Part shown: positions 25,313 through 36,739 of the stretch, in pieces | Layout of the letters: the number at the start of each line of letters is the position of its first letter | Position numbering within the stretch: position 1 is the stretch's first letter | NCBI GenBank assembly: GCA_025200525.1 | Contig: CM045767.1 | Coordinates: forward strand, 8,849,273 to 8,913,272 | Length of the DNA: 64,000 bases | From: Camellia lanceoleosa | Taxonomy: Eukaryota > Streptophyta > Magnoliopsida > Ericales > Theaceae | Direction of reading: 5' to 3' | The notes under the pieces: generated by a model | Told to the model about the DNA's origin: nothing | Database searches by the model: none | What the model saw: only the letters and a program-made list of their open reading frames with translations | Made by a program: the position numbers and the translations under genes

Positions 25313-28300
25313 CTATATGCTTATAACTGAAGCACTAGTTGAATCAGGGCTTCCCCCGTAGTTAAGCTCCACGAAGAAACCTGCTTCTTCGCCCCTAGCC
25401 AGTCTTCCCGGATTAACACAAATGCACTTCGCTTGCTCTTCTCTGTCATTTTTATCCCCAATTGACAACACCTGTCCACATAGGAGATGAAGACTTAAAT
25501 TTCATTCATACAATTTGCTCTAAACTAGATAAGAAATAACACTGATTTGCAAGCAGAATTTACGTACAAAAAGTCTACTAGAATGACGGTCAATGGCAGT
25601 TTTGAAATAACAAGTCACTTTCATGAGTCTTTTGATTTGAAATGAATGAATATCATTTTGACACATCATTCTGTATAACTATTCTGTTTCATAAATCCAT
25701 CATTACTCTCTAATATAACTAGAACTATCATATACCTTCACGAAATGAGCCAAGTCAGAGGATAGGATTAAGACATCTGGATTACAAGGATCTGAAGAGC
25801 CTCTGGAGCAAGAGAAAATCCACGGGAGTATCTTCCATGGGTGGGTATAGAGGATAGAAACTGTTTTCAAAAAGTAACCGTCTTTTGAATTGTTTAATCT
25901 TCTTTAATATCAAGTACAGAAATTTCCATTAAGAGAATAAGAAAACATGCCTGCGCTGGCTAAGTAGATGATTTGCAAGTCTATTCATGCGCTGCTTGGA
26001 TCCCCCAGATGGATTCCGTGAGATCTCCTCTCCGCTAAGTTGCTTGAGAATATCCACGGTACAGCAACCTAGCTTGACCTGAAAACCCAAAATGTGATTG
26101 AAAACTATTAGAGACCTGTACGATGTGTTTAACTCAAAATGCTTCAAACCATTGTTATAGAATTTAAAATAATACGATTAAACATATTCCTTGGGAGAAC
26201 CTTAACTAGATTCCTTCTAATTCCATGTTGCTCTTCCAAATTGCATTCACCTCAAAGTTTAGGCATTCTGCTAATTAGTGTGTTTTACTCCTAAAGTACG
26301 GTTTCAAGCCTTTTGTGGTGCATGAGAATAATATAATGCAAAAATTTCATCTCATCAATGCATTTTGAAGAATTCGAGGAGCACACACAAACATGAAATT
26401 AATGTCTAGAAGTACGAACAATCATAATTTAAGAATAAAAGCAATTAGTGATTACCTCATTTGCACTAAAAATCCCTGGATTTGTAAGACTGGTTATCTG
26501 GTAAGACAATGTAATATCTTTAAAATTGTGACTTGTGAGACTGCAAACTAAAAATGATCTGGATCTAGCAACCACTTCAAAGGTGGGCTTCCCCTAGTCT
26601 TGTAGAATCATGCATACCTGATGTTTGAGATCGGCTTGCTGAATATCAAAAGCAGACTGCAGAATCAAAGCCAAACAACATTAATCTAGAAATTGACACT
26701 TAATTATGATCTCAATTTTTTGTTAACTACTGGGAAAATAGAGATATTATATAAATTAATTTAGCAATAAAATTACCTGAGGGAAAACAAAGTCATGATT
26801 TGCGTCCCGTATAGATGGCACGAGAATCACACGTGCAGCAGAACCCATATATTCCACATAATCTTGAAGCTGCAAACCATTGGGGGAAAAAATTAAAAAA
26901 AAAAAAGAAAAAAGAAAGATAAAATCTTCCCAAACAGGCAAAGTTATCTAGTGTAGATAGATAGATACCCTTCCAAGGATTTCAAGACGAAATATTTCGT
27001 CAAAGGTCCTGTTTACTGCTCCTTTCTTAATCTCTGGATGTTCAGAATCAATAAATGGTCCCAGCTGCCAAACATAAAAAATCCAACTTCTCAAGTCATT
27101 TATCAATGCAGATTACAATTTACAAGATTATTGATATGAAAAATGGTGGGTCTTACCAATAAAAGCAACTGAGGCTGCTTTCTACGTGCATATGCTAGCA
27201 GCTCAGTTAGAGGTTCAAAGAACAAGTTGTCAGTTGTGGTAAAAGGACCTGCTGCAATAATCTGTTTAAGATTCCAAAGACATGGACAAATGCCATATTA
27301 GTATAAAGAAATTAAAAAGATTACCAAACTTAACCTAATATTAGACATGGCATATTCCAACTAATGGCTTTGGATTTCAAGTAATAAATACTGCTATGAG
27401 ACTATCTGCCCAAATCCCAATATGGGTTGCATGCTCAAAGTGGGAAGTTAATGTTCTTTTTTCATGATATGAAATTTCAGAAGTTAAACTTCATGTATAG
27501 TACCATGTTTAGCCTCATGTGGGATGAGAATCAAAATTGTAATCAGCTTTCCAATCAGTTAAACCTTGTCATTGTGTCAACATTATATCAATTCCCACAT
27601 CCATATTTCATTGCTTATTGGGACTACTCACAATCATCCAAACACTGGCAATCTTAACTGGTTATGTTGTAGAAAGAAACGACCAAAATAGGAATTCACA
27701 CTTATTAGTGATGGATAGCCATTAGAACAATCCAAAACCTAATACTTTACAGAGATGTGGAACGCTAGCTTACACACCATTGACAGCACTGCCAGCACAT
27801 GAGATGGATCGGTTAATTGAAACTCCTGATCAACAACTTGTTTCTTTGTAGGATGAGGATTCTCATCGGCAGAACCCGACAAGGGAGTATAATCAATAAT
27901 TTTTGATGCAGTCAGACAATGTCCACTAGGATTGTGCCCTTCAACACCCACAACCTGAAAAAATGCAATGATTTGGCATTATGTTATCATTTTAAAAAGG
28001 AATATTGAAATGGCAGTCAGGAGTTCCTATTTCTTACTTGACCAGGAAAAATTGAAAATTGGCTCAATTTTTGTAAGTCAAGACGCACGCGTTGCCCTCC
28101 AGAATGCTCAACACTGTCAGAGAACTAATAACCATATTTAAACAGCAAAGGTGTAGAGATAACTAATAGCATCAAAGGAGAATAAGTAAATGCCACACCT
28201 AAAGGTGTTTACCTTGTACCATCCAAATGAAATTCATATCCCATCTTAAGATTTATCTAATTGGTAATTCTGATCATGAAAGTTTAGTAAAGTTGCTAGG

Positions 28301-30576
28301 AAGGAACTAGGTATATTGAGGCAAAGCATTGGCCAAAATGAAGTGCCGATGCCCAGCTGGGGAAAGCATTAGACAGTAGTTCCCTTGACAACATCTTGAA
28401 CACATTGTCTAATAAAAGGACTTTTTAGCTTACACAATAACGAATTAGCTTACACAATTAATGCAGGTGGCAACAAAACATTCCTGATGAATGCCTAGGG
28501 CAAAACTAAAGGACAAGACCAATAGTCTTTACCTGCTTTGCAGCAAGACAGGCTTCTCCTTCAAACGACCTTCTTCTTCACAGCAGATCATGCCAACTGC
28601 AAATACGCTTTTCTGAAATAATAGGTTCCATGAGAAGCATAGACATGTTTGATTAGCATACCAACTCAAAACTAAACCATATTAAAAAAATGCCATAACA
28701 ATTTGGGAAGTGCTAGAAGTTGTACCTCAATTTCCATTTTTTATTTTCTTTCAAAACTACCCTCATTTAAAGGCTCTCTCCCACTCCTCACACCAAACAG
28801 TGTAAATTCTCCACTTTCAAGATTGCAAGTTGTGCGGACAAGAGAGAGGTAGAAACAGAGCAACTATATTACCTGTGAAGCAACTGTAGGGTCAATCGGT
28901 TCCTCAAACAGACCAGAAGCAACAAGTGCTGTTGCATGCTTTCTAATGCGATTTTCGAGAAAATTGAACTAGATCATCAAAAAGACAAAGTTAGTACTTT
29001 ACACAATAAGTAAAAACATCTGTGCTATGAGAACCATTTAGTACCTTGTCTTCAATCTTGTCATACATGAACCTGCAACCTGGTTCAGGCTGGGAGCCAT
29101 GGCTAACTAAGGAGCACCTTGAGCTGGGTTGTACCCTCTTTATAATGTCATCCTCTGAAATCTCATGATCATGCTCTTTCTTTACGTTTTCTACATTAGG
29201 CAGCTCATTGAGAGTGGATTGCACCACAAACTTACTCTTTCTTTGGCCAAAGGGCGTCACAGATTCTAAAGGCTTTATAGAGGAGAAAGTCTCCCATTAA
29301 TTTTGTGTATCGAATCAAATGGTTCTGGACCAAGTGTATCGGATCTATCTGTTGGAGTGCCAAGAAAACCCTCTTTGTATCTTCATGTTCATCACTCAAT
29401 ATCCTACATAAAAGTTCAGCCACCATTGGTAAACATAAAATGGTTACTTTAACTCACTACTGTCAACCATTCACACTAGTTTTTCAAGAACTTGTACAGA
29501 TGAAAAAACATGTGTAGATTGGTTCCACTTCCACCATTTCAATGGTCTTACAAATTCTATCATTTACAATGCAATAGTTAATTAGTTCACAATACCAGAA
29601 TCTCCTACAAAATTTAACTACGTTTAAGCAAATGCAATAGTTATTTGCTAGCACACACACAAAAAATTAACATTAAGGTTGTGTTTGGATCATAGATTTG
29701 GGTAGGGATTTGGAACGGGAAAGGAAAAGGGAAAAGAGAAAAGGGAAAAGGTGGGTGAATTTCCAAAATGCCTACCTAAATCCATAATCCAAACACACAG
29801 CCTAAGACACATCAATGAAACAAGTGAGACACTACAAAAAACAAACATTAAAATTAAGATTGTAAACGATGCTCACATTGCGACATCATTGGAGTACAAA
29901 TGCAAACCGGACTCTTTTTTGATAATTGCCTCCTTCTGCTCGTTTTGTAGTTGCAGCAAGAATGCATCCATGTGAGCATTTTGCACTGTCAATTCCAGTT
30001 GCCTGTCACCAAAATAACACCTCAATTGTACCCCATTTTTAATCATATTTCAATCTCAATTTCAAGATCACTAAAACAATAGTGCCCTGTTTGGTTGCAA
30101 AGAAACACTAAAATATTACTATATAATTTAGTCATGAGAAAAAAAAAAAAAATCAACCAACACATTCAGGTTGAATTTTTGAACTTTTCTCATAAATCAT
30201 AGAACAGAGATTGTAAGATTTCCAAATTTCTTTCCTTTTCCTCCGTTTTCTCGGAAACCAAACAGGGGATAAAAGAAACCTTTTTCACTATCCGTTGATT
30301 TGAGAAATAGAGTTAGAGAAAGTGATTGAACCTGTTGAGAGAGTAAACGTCCCAGCTCGAAACAAGATCGGCGGGACTGAGCTTGTATTGTATGCAGAAA
30401 GTGAGACCTGAGCGCATCGAAACATTGCCAACTCATGAAAAAAAAGTGGCTGTAAATTCGAACTGGATTTAATTGCAAAGAAAAGGGGATGAATACTCAC
30501 ATTTCTTCAAAATCTCTTCTTCTTCGTCGAGATTGAAACCGTTCTTCTTGAACTCTGCTTTGATTTCCTCTTCCAT
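25313..30576 (-). CDS. POLA2: DNA polymerase alpha subunit B (16 exons)
   Basis: This is the regulatory B subunit of the nuclear polymerase alpha-primase complex, which starts Okazaki fragments. Exons: 30576-30501, 30407-30332, 30002-29877, 29403-29045, 28968-28873, 28612-28533, 28113-28038, 27954-27778, 27261-27157, 27064-26969, 26869-26777, 26656-26618, 26497-26456, 26078-25951, 25860-25736, 25471-25313. The N-terminus is MEEEIKAEFKKNGF. Family landmarks are TPFGQR, CRFMYDKIEDK, VEGHNPSGHC, AAGPFTTTDNL, VPSIRDANHDFVFPQ, LSGEEISR, SFYPLYPP and CICVNPGRL, covering the OB fold and the inactive phosphoesterase domain. Exon lengths sum to 1853 nt. Four single-base insertions (near 29375, 29280, 25816, 25788) restore one frame of 618 codons plus stop, so these look like sequence errors. 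Intron 14 has a GC donor; the others I checked are GT-AG. It could be an allele with real frameshifts, but the conservation argues otherwise. Confidence 0.92.
29677..29802. mobile_element. Tourist-like MITE in POLA2 intron 3
   Basis: A 126-bp element with inverted ends GGTTGTGTTTGGATCAT and, from the other side, GGCTGTGTGTTTGGATTAT. Perfect TAA duplications flank it (29674-29676 and 29803-29805), the signature of PIF/Harbinger-derived Tourist MITEs. It sits in the intron between exons 3 and 4 and leaves the splice sites untouched. Confidence 0.85.
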
Positions 30577-30628
30577 GGCGATCTAGGGTTTGCCGAGAGG
30601 ACGGAATGAACTACCGAAACAAACAATG

Positions 30629-30636
30629 GCGGGAAA
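30629..30636 (-). promoter_or_regulatory. E2F-type site upstream of POLA2
   Basis: On the minus strand this reads TTTCCCGC, a perfect match to the E2F consensus TTTSSCGC. It lies 53 bp before the POLA2 start codon. E2F control is established for plant replication genes; function here is inferred from sequence and position. Confidence 0.7.
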
Positions 30637-30640
30637 TTTA

Positions 30641-30652
30641 GCTATATATATA
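30641..30652 (-). promoter_or_regulatory. TATA-like element of POLA2
   Basis: An alternating TA run (minus strand ATATATATATAG) lies just upstream of the E2F-type site, about 65 bp from the ATG. It could be the TATA box, or a microsatellite. The implied 5' leader would be short. Confidence 0.4.
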
Positions 30653-30725
30653 TGTGGGAAATTGAATGGCCTTGTTTGGGTTGTTTTCGAGATTTTCTAA
30701 AATTTTGTTAGGTTTTGTGATTTTG

Positions 30726-30758
<33 letters not shown>

Positions 30759-30792
30759 CTATAATCACTTTCTAACTCCTACACATTAATTA

Positions 30793-31043
30793 GGTCAAGT
30801 TTGGCATATAACTAAAAAGTCAAAAAATTATTCAAAATTTAACACTATTCACCAAAAGTCAACAATTATGACTGCACAACTCCCAAGTCGAATTTTTCTC
30901 TACAAATCAATTTTTACAATTTTTTATTACACATTTTTTTATAAAAAGTCAAAAAGTTAACCCAAATATCCATATTTTCAACCTCTATTTTTTAGTCTAA
31001 AAAGATAAAAAGCACACTTATTTAGGACACCCCAAACAACTCC
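30793..31043. mobile_element. GTTTGG-type MITE upstream of POLA2
   Basis: Inverted ends GGTCAAGTTTGG and GGAGTTGTTTGG enclose about 250 bp with 'AAAAGTCAAAAAGTTAACCC'. It is the uninterrupted form of the element split by foldback insertions at 23861-24739. It lies about 220 bp upstream of the POLA2 ATG, separated from it by a long T run (30729-30757). Confidence 0.65.
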
Positions 31044-31487
31044 TATTTTTTTCTCTTCTTTCTCTTTCTCAATCACTTTTTTTCTTACATATATCTACTT
31101 AATTGCAACAAAATATCAAATCATCTTAAACTCTCATACTCCAAAAACTATTTCCAAAATATACAATTAAACAAATCAAAAAAAATTTTAAACTCTTTTT
31201 CTAATTTTTTTTTTGAAAATTTATCTCTCAAAACTAAACCAAACACACCCTATATAATTATAGGTTATTTACATAGATAACCCCTAAATTATTCTGAAGT
31301 ATCATTTTGAATTCATATATAATGTACGAATGAATTTTTTAAATTATTAAGGGATATTAGTTTGCCCTAAATATTACTTTGCCTTATAAATTATAGAAGT
31401 GTATAAATAGATCTCACAAATTATTGGTGTATTTTACATTGATCCCTTTCGTTAAGGGATTAAATTGGTATACTTCTATAATTTATG
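31044..31487. other. AT-rich intergenic DNA
   Basis: Nothing gene-like between the POLA2-upstream MITE and the nested MULE cluster. Confidence 0.5.
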
Positions 31488-31512
31488 ATATTTATTGGGC
31501 AAATTACTTACA

Positions 31513-32917
31513 GGGTGATTCTACTTACACCATTATTAAACCTTTTTACACCCTCCATCTCATTGCACCATTAAAAAAAAATATAATTCTCATTACATCT
31601 CTAATATATTACCAAAACTAACCCTAAATTAACTATTTCATCTCTTTACACCACTAATTTTGGTAACGCTAAGCAAATAATTTACATTATTCCAATGTTA
31701 TGTCATGGAAAAAATAGATCTTTCTAGCATTTTGTTGCTATATATTTATAGAGACACTTTCTTCCAAACAATGATCTTTTAATTTGTGGGTCTGCTCGAT
31801 AATACAACGCTAATTAATTTGAATTACTCCAAGGCTATGTTACCGACAAATTTTTTTTTTTCCCAAAGATTATGTTGTCTTCCAATTAGATGATAACAAG
31901 AAATTAATTTGAATCATTTGTAAAGTGCATGTTCAAGGATACATTGTTATACAAATGAGATTACTCTAGTGTTATGTTGCTAAACTACAATAGAGTTATC
32001 TAGGCCTCCGCCATTGTACATTGAAATATTTACTTTTTCCTTGAGGCATCCATAAAAAATTCATAAATCAAATATGCATTCATAAAATCATACATGAAAA
32101 GTATCCATAAAATAATTCATAAAAATATCAAGTGTAAGAATATCCATAAAATATGTCATTGTTTGCATTCATCAATCAAATATGTTATCACTATTCATCT
32201 TGGTAATTTGTAAGTAATTTTGCCTCTTAATAAAAATAGACATCTACACTTTTTAGAACCTCACAACCTCAATCATTCCTTCTAATCTTCCGTTGTCTTT
32301 ATAGTAACTATTTTTTTCAAGCAAGTGTAAATCTTGATTTTCCGCCATTGCCTTCCGTGATTTGATGTCTTTATAACAATGACAAATTCAAGATTCTTCC
32401 CAACGCCGTAAGCCCATTTAATTAATGTTTCACGATTACCAAAAATCTAAAAATAATAAATATATTTATACGCCAAATTATTAATAAAACTTAATACAAT
32501 TAAAAATAAGAAAAATCGTATTCATAAAAAAAAATTATCAAACATTGTCTCGAATGAATTTAGATAGTCGAACACCGCCTAGAAAATGAAACAAAAACCT
32601 ACCAAATAAATAAATAACTCACTATTTCACTTTTTGATGGTTCTTCACCACCGCTTTCTTCATCCATTACTTTCTTTTAATAATCAAAATACTATAATTC
32701 TCACTTTTTAAAAGAGATGTGTAAGAGAAAAAAAAATTAAGAAAGTAAAAAGAGGAGTAAGGATTGAAGACCAAGGGGTGTAAGAATATAACAAAATATA
32801 TTTAATTTTAGTGTTTTATCCTTAAAGGAAATTTCACACATGGATAAAATTGGAGAGAAAAAAAAACTCATATTAAGGGTGTAAAGAAGTAAAGTAGTGG
32901 TGTAAATAGAATCACCC
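31513..32917. mobile_element. Second MULE-type element, nested
   Basis: Inverted ends are GGGTGATTCTACTTACACCA and, from the right, GGGTGATTCTATTTACACCA. Flanking 9-mers TTACTTACA (left) and TCACCTACA (right) match at 7 of 9 positions. It lies 16 bp inside the left end of the older MULE-type element. Length is 1405 bp. The interior is AT-rich and I recognise no transposase, so it is non-autonomous. Confidence 0.75.
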
Positions 32918-33203
32918 TCACCTACACCTCCTTTGAGATTTAGCGAAATTACAGATTCCTCCTAAGGTTTTAAAAATTCCATCTCGTCCCATCGCAATTA
33001 ATGTCGTTAACGAATATCATAAATTAACTAAAATGTCCTTTTGACAAATAAGGATAAATTGCCTACACTCCCTTGAGGTTTAACTAAATTACAGATTTCC
33101 CCTTGAGATTTAGTTAAATTACAGATTCTCCCTGAGGTTTAGTTAAATTATTATTTTTGTATAAGTTACAAAATGTAAAATTAAAATGAAAAAAATCTTA
33201 TCA

Positions 33204-33592
33204 CACTACAAAAAATTAAGGTTTTAGAGATCAAAATTTAAGGATAAAATTATTTTTAGGAGACCAAATATTTTTGTTGCAAAAAGTGTCGTTATTATAT
33301 TCTTAGTAATGAAAATTGAACATTAGTGATTAATTATTATCTTTTTGGTATCAAATTTTTTGTCTCAAAAAATAAACCATTTTGAGACCAAATTATTTTG
33401 TTTCTAAAAGCCTATTTATTATTGATATTTTTGAAATTTTATCGTTAAAAACCTTATTTTTGACTTTTCAGAGCTTAATTTTTAATGACTATCTTCATAA
33501 CGATAGAAATTAATCCCTAAAAATCTTTTGCAACAAAATTTTCACTTTTAGAGATAAAAAATTAATCTTTAAAACTCTTATATATTGTAGTG
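33204..33592. mobile_element. CACTA-type MITE, nested
   Basis: It starts CACTACAAAAAATTAAGG and ends TATATTGTAGTG, the ends expected of En/Spm-type elements. Flanking triplets TCA and TCG match at two of three positions. The 389-bp interior contains inverted 'GAGACCAAAT' words and no ORF. Confidence 0.65.
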
Positions 33593-34133
33593 TCGATGGT
33601 GAAAATATCATAAAATTAACAAATAATTAAATAAGTAAAAACACACAAGAAATGACTTGTCAAAAAATTCATAGAATACGTTTGGTTTGATTTTTAGAAA
33701 TTTATTTTTAATTTTTTTTTAAAATAAAAATTAATTTGATTAAGAAATAAAAAATAAAAAATTATTATTATTATTTTTTTTATATAATTTTATCTTTTGA
33801 GTGGTTAGAAATAATTTTCATAAATTAAATATATTTTTTCATATTTATTTTTATTAAATTAGTTTTTTTTTTTTTTTAATTTTGAATTTTTTTTTTTTCT
33901 AAATAACAAATCAAACATGGTTTCAAAAATTTTTTTTTCTTTTTTTCCATCTAATGTAATTGTTTTGTAAATTTTGTTGTTTTATCAAAAGAATTTCAGC
34001 AGGGGCAATATCGTCTAACAATTTATATTTTGGTGATGTCAGCTAACCATTCTTAACGTTTAGTTAACGGTAGGAGTTAGATTGTTATGTAAATATAAAC
34101 CTCGGAAGGTGGGATGTAATTTCTGAAACCTTA

Positions 34134-34258
34134 GGCTTGGTTTGGAAACAGGCTATTTTAGTAACTTTTTGACTTTTTACGAAAAGGTGTGCAGAAAAGT
34201 AGAGAGGTGATGTGATGCGTTTTAGTTGACTTTTTGGCTTTTTGGCTATTTTAGCCAC
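34134..34258. mobile_element. GTTTGG-type MITE, nested
   Basis: It starts GGCTTGGTTTGGAAACAGG and carries GGCTATTTTAG near both ends. TTA lies on each side (34131-34133, 34259-34261). Removing it rejoins the older element's 3' terminal repeat. Confidence 0.6.
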
Positions 34259-34323
34259 TTAGAGAAGAATCTGTAATTTAGCTAAACCTCAAGGGAGATG
34301 TAGGTAATTTGCCCATATTTATT

Positions 34324-34920
34324 TGTACGTTTTTATCGCTTAATGATATTTCTCAAGGTTATTTTGGGAAGTACCAAAAAATTATTTTTTTGTTTATTAT
34401 GAAGGAGTGCTGCTATTAGCACTTCATCAATTATTTTGGACCCTCAATTTTTAAAATTTTTTTATTACAATAATAACCTCAAATAAAATTACTAAAAAGG
34501 ACATCATTAATTTTGGAACACCCCATCTTGCAATTAAACCTACACACCCAAAGACATTATGAATTAGGGTTTATGAGAGTACCCACTTCCATCACCACCA
34601 TTCATCTTTCCCAAATCTAACATTCAAAACCTACCTACCCTCAAAACTTTAAAAATCGCTTACGCAATATTCCAAATGATAACAAGGCAACCATTTAATT
34701 GCCTACACTTCTCCAAAGAATGACAATGAATGGAAGTTTTTCTTGTAACCACACTCCATAAAACAAGAAGACTACAACAATAAAATCGAGAGAAGGTTCA
34801 TAGCTTTAGATTGTTCTTAGCTCAGAGGAGATTGGCCTTGTAAGGTAAATTTCTTGAAAAAATGACAAAAATAATAAAATATGTTCGTTATTTTTCTGGA
34901 TCAACTCTGCATAATTAATC
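34324..34920. other. AT-rich intergenic DNA
   Basis: No gene or clear element seen. Confidence 0.45.
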
Positions 34921-35315
34921 AAAATTCGGGAACACAGGTCCGAACATTGTTTATTTGTTCGGGAAGGCATTCCTGAACAAATAAGTAATGTACGGAAATG
35001 CAGGTCCGAATATGGAAATTTCTTAACACATTGAACAGTTAAAATTGTTAACGCTTGCAGAAGTTTTCATTTTTTCAAGTTCAAGATTACAGACCCGAAC
35101 ATTACTTATTTGTTCGAGAAGGCATTCCCGAACAAATAAGTAATGTTTGGGAATGCAGTTCCGAACATGAAAATTTCTTAACATATTGAACGGTCAAAAT
35201 TGTTAACGCTCGCAGAAGTTTTCATTTTTTCAAGTTCAGGAATACAACCCCGAACATAGAAATTTTTTAACACATTGAATGGTCAAAATTTTTAACACTT
35301 GTAGAAGTTATCAGA
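34921..35315. repeat. Tandem repeat with hairpin units (~155 bp, 2.3 copies)
   Basis: A unit of about 155 bp starting near CGAACATTACTTATTTGTTC occurs twice, followed by a partial third copy from about 35255. Each full copy carries a hairpin (34944-34991 and 35099-35146) whose second version has arms of about 21 bp: ACATTACTTATTTGTTCG and its complement around GGCATT. A second shared block is AAATTTCTTAACA, then a GCAGAAGTTTTCATTTTTTC. Confidence 0.7.
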
Positions 35316-35832
35316 AGTAACCTAAATATATTTTCAGGTTCAAAAGTTATTCCTTCATTGCGTAGCTTTGATAATATTATCACAGAAGTTCTCTGCTAAA
35401 CTCACAATTTCATAATATCTACTAACAAAATCAACTAAACCAATTATTATAATCTTTTTACTATAAGAGAAGAAATTATTACTAGAAAATTAAGAAATTA
35501 TGTATATATATATAGAGAGAGAGCATACCAACTGTGACAATGGTGGATGAGACAGCAGGTAATCACATTGGTTCTTCTTCTTCTTGGTGGGTTTTGTTAG
35601 GATTTTTTAGAAGAGGGATTTTTTTGGGGTATGGGGGTGTGGAGGTGTACATTCAATCGGTAGAATGTTTTCACAAAGATAATATTGATATTATTTGGAA
35701 GAGGAAAAGAAATTTTGAAGGTCTCAAAATTTATAAATGGGGGCCCAAAGAAATTAGGGGTTCCAAATAATTTATCTAAAATAATAACATCACTCTTATG
35801 AAAAGATGTGTAAAAAGTAGAGACATGACTAA

Positions 35833-35972
35833 GGTCTCATTTGTCAATTATACATTTTAGCTAAAAAGTCAAAAAGTTACTATAAGTTGTCACATCACTC
35901 TCTCTATTCTTCTGTACATCTTTTCGTAAAAAATTAAAAAATTACTAAAATAGCCTATTTCCAAACGAGACC
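35833..35972. mobile_element. GTTTGG-type MITE
   Basis: Inverted ends GGTCTCATTTGTCAATTAT and GGTCTCGTTTGGAAATAGG. TAA (left) and TTA (right) flank it. 140 bp, no ORF. Confidence 0.6.
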
Positions 35973-36269
35973 TTAATAAGCTAATAAATTGACCTTTTTT
36001 TTATTTATTTTTTATTTTTTTTATTTTATAACACTTTTCAAAAGAGGCTTTAATAGTTTAGGACTTAAGGATTAAAGTGATAATTTTCAATACTTTAAAG
36101 AAATTCATGTAAATAACCCTATAATAATTATATTAGGAACCCCTGCTTTTTGGAGATGGGCATTATGTGGATTGGGCTTAATCACAAGAATCACCGGATA
36201 TGCGCCAAAAGATAAGACCAAGTGGACTCAAAGACTTGTCAAAGTTCAATATTCTATCAGTGTTCTGGC

Positions 36270-36456
36270 AAGAGGCTAAAATAATTAGAAAGTTACCTTT
36301 TTAGCCAAAAAGCCAACAACCCATACCAAAAGTCAAAGATTCCTTTTCTCTACTTTTTGCAAAAAGTTGGCCCACACATACAGGTTTTTCTTACCAACCT
36401 TTTTAGCCAATTAGCCAAAAAGTTACTAAATTAGCCTGTTCCCAAACGAGGCCTCA
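36270..36456. mobile_element. GTTTGG-type MITE, degenerate left end
   Basis: The right end reads inward GAGGCCTCGTTTGGGAACAG. The left end near GGCAAGAGGCTAAAATAA is worn. The interior has repeated AGCCAAAAAG words. Confidence 0.45.
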
Positions 36457-36739
36457 ATAAAATATTTAGTATGTAGTGTAATAATTTTTTAACTTCTTAA
36501 GATATAATCAAAATACTTTATTAAGTATTAATTATTAATTAGTATAATTAATAACTATATATGCACCATTAAACAATGTTGGTTCTTAAAAAATTATTAA
36601 TTAATAGTGATTATCTATATAATAAGACAGAAGAGTTTTTGAAAATGTCCAAAATGTATCAGAAATACATTTGGTTTTAATGATTCAGATTGTTCCATCC
36701 AAAATTTAATGGTTGAAATGCATTCATTTCCCGCCCAGC

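Larger units (their letters stand above)
17840..28337. repeat. Segmental duplicate, copy 2
   Basis: This is the partner of bases 1-10670. It is about 170 bases shorter because of many small indels. Unlike copy 1 it runs on without a break into the 5' half of POLA2, so it is the copy that carries the full gene. Its POLA2 exons are far better preserved. It also has some local losses relative to copy 1, for example one G missing from a 22-base palindrome near 19810 and one C missing near 25788, so neither copy is error-free. Confidence 0.93.
31497..34314. mobile_element. MULE-type element hosting three later insertions
   Basis: The ends are GGGCAAATTAC on the left and GTAATTTGCCC on the right. 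Perfect 9-bp duplications ATATTTATT flank it at 31488-31496 and 34315-34323. The terminal repeats continue as CTTTGAGATTTAGCGAAATT on one side and the complement of AATTTAGCTAAACCTCAAGG on the other, once the insertion at 31513-32917 is removed. The element proper is about 0.9 kb and has no transposase. Elements at 31513-32917, 33204-33592 and 34134-34258 are nested in it. Confidence 0.85.

Noticed and set aside
29232..29426. Separate 64-codon frame overlapping a POLA2 exon
   Set aside because: Its first part is the true exon and the rest is a mis-frame caused by a one-base loss near 29375; not a separate gene.
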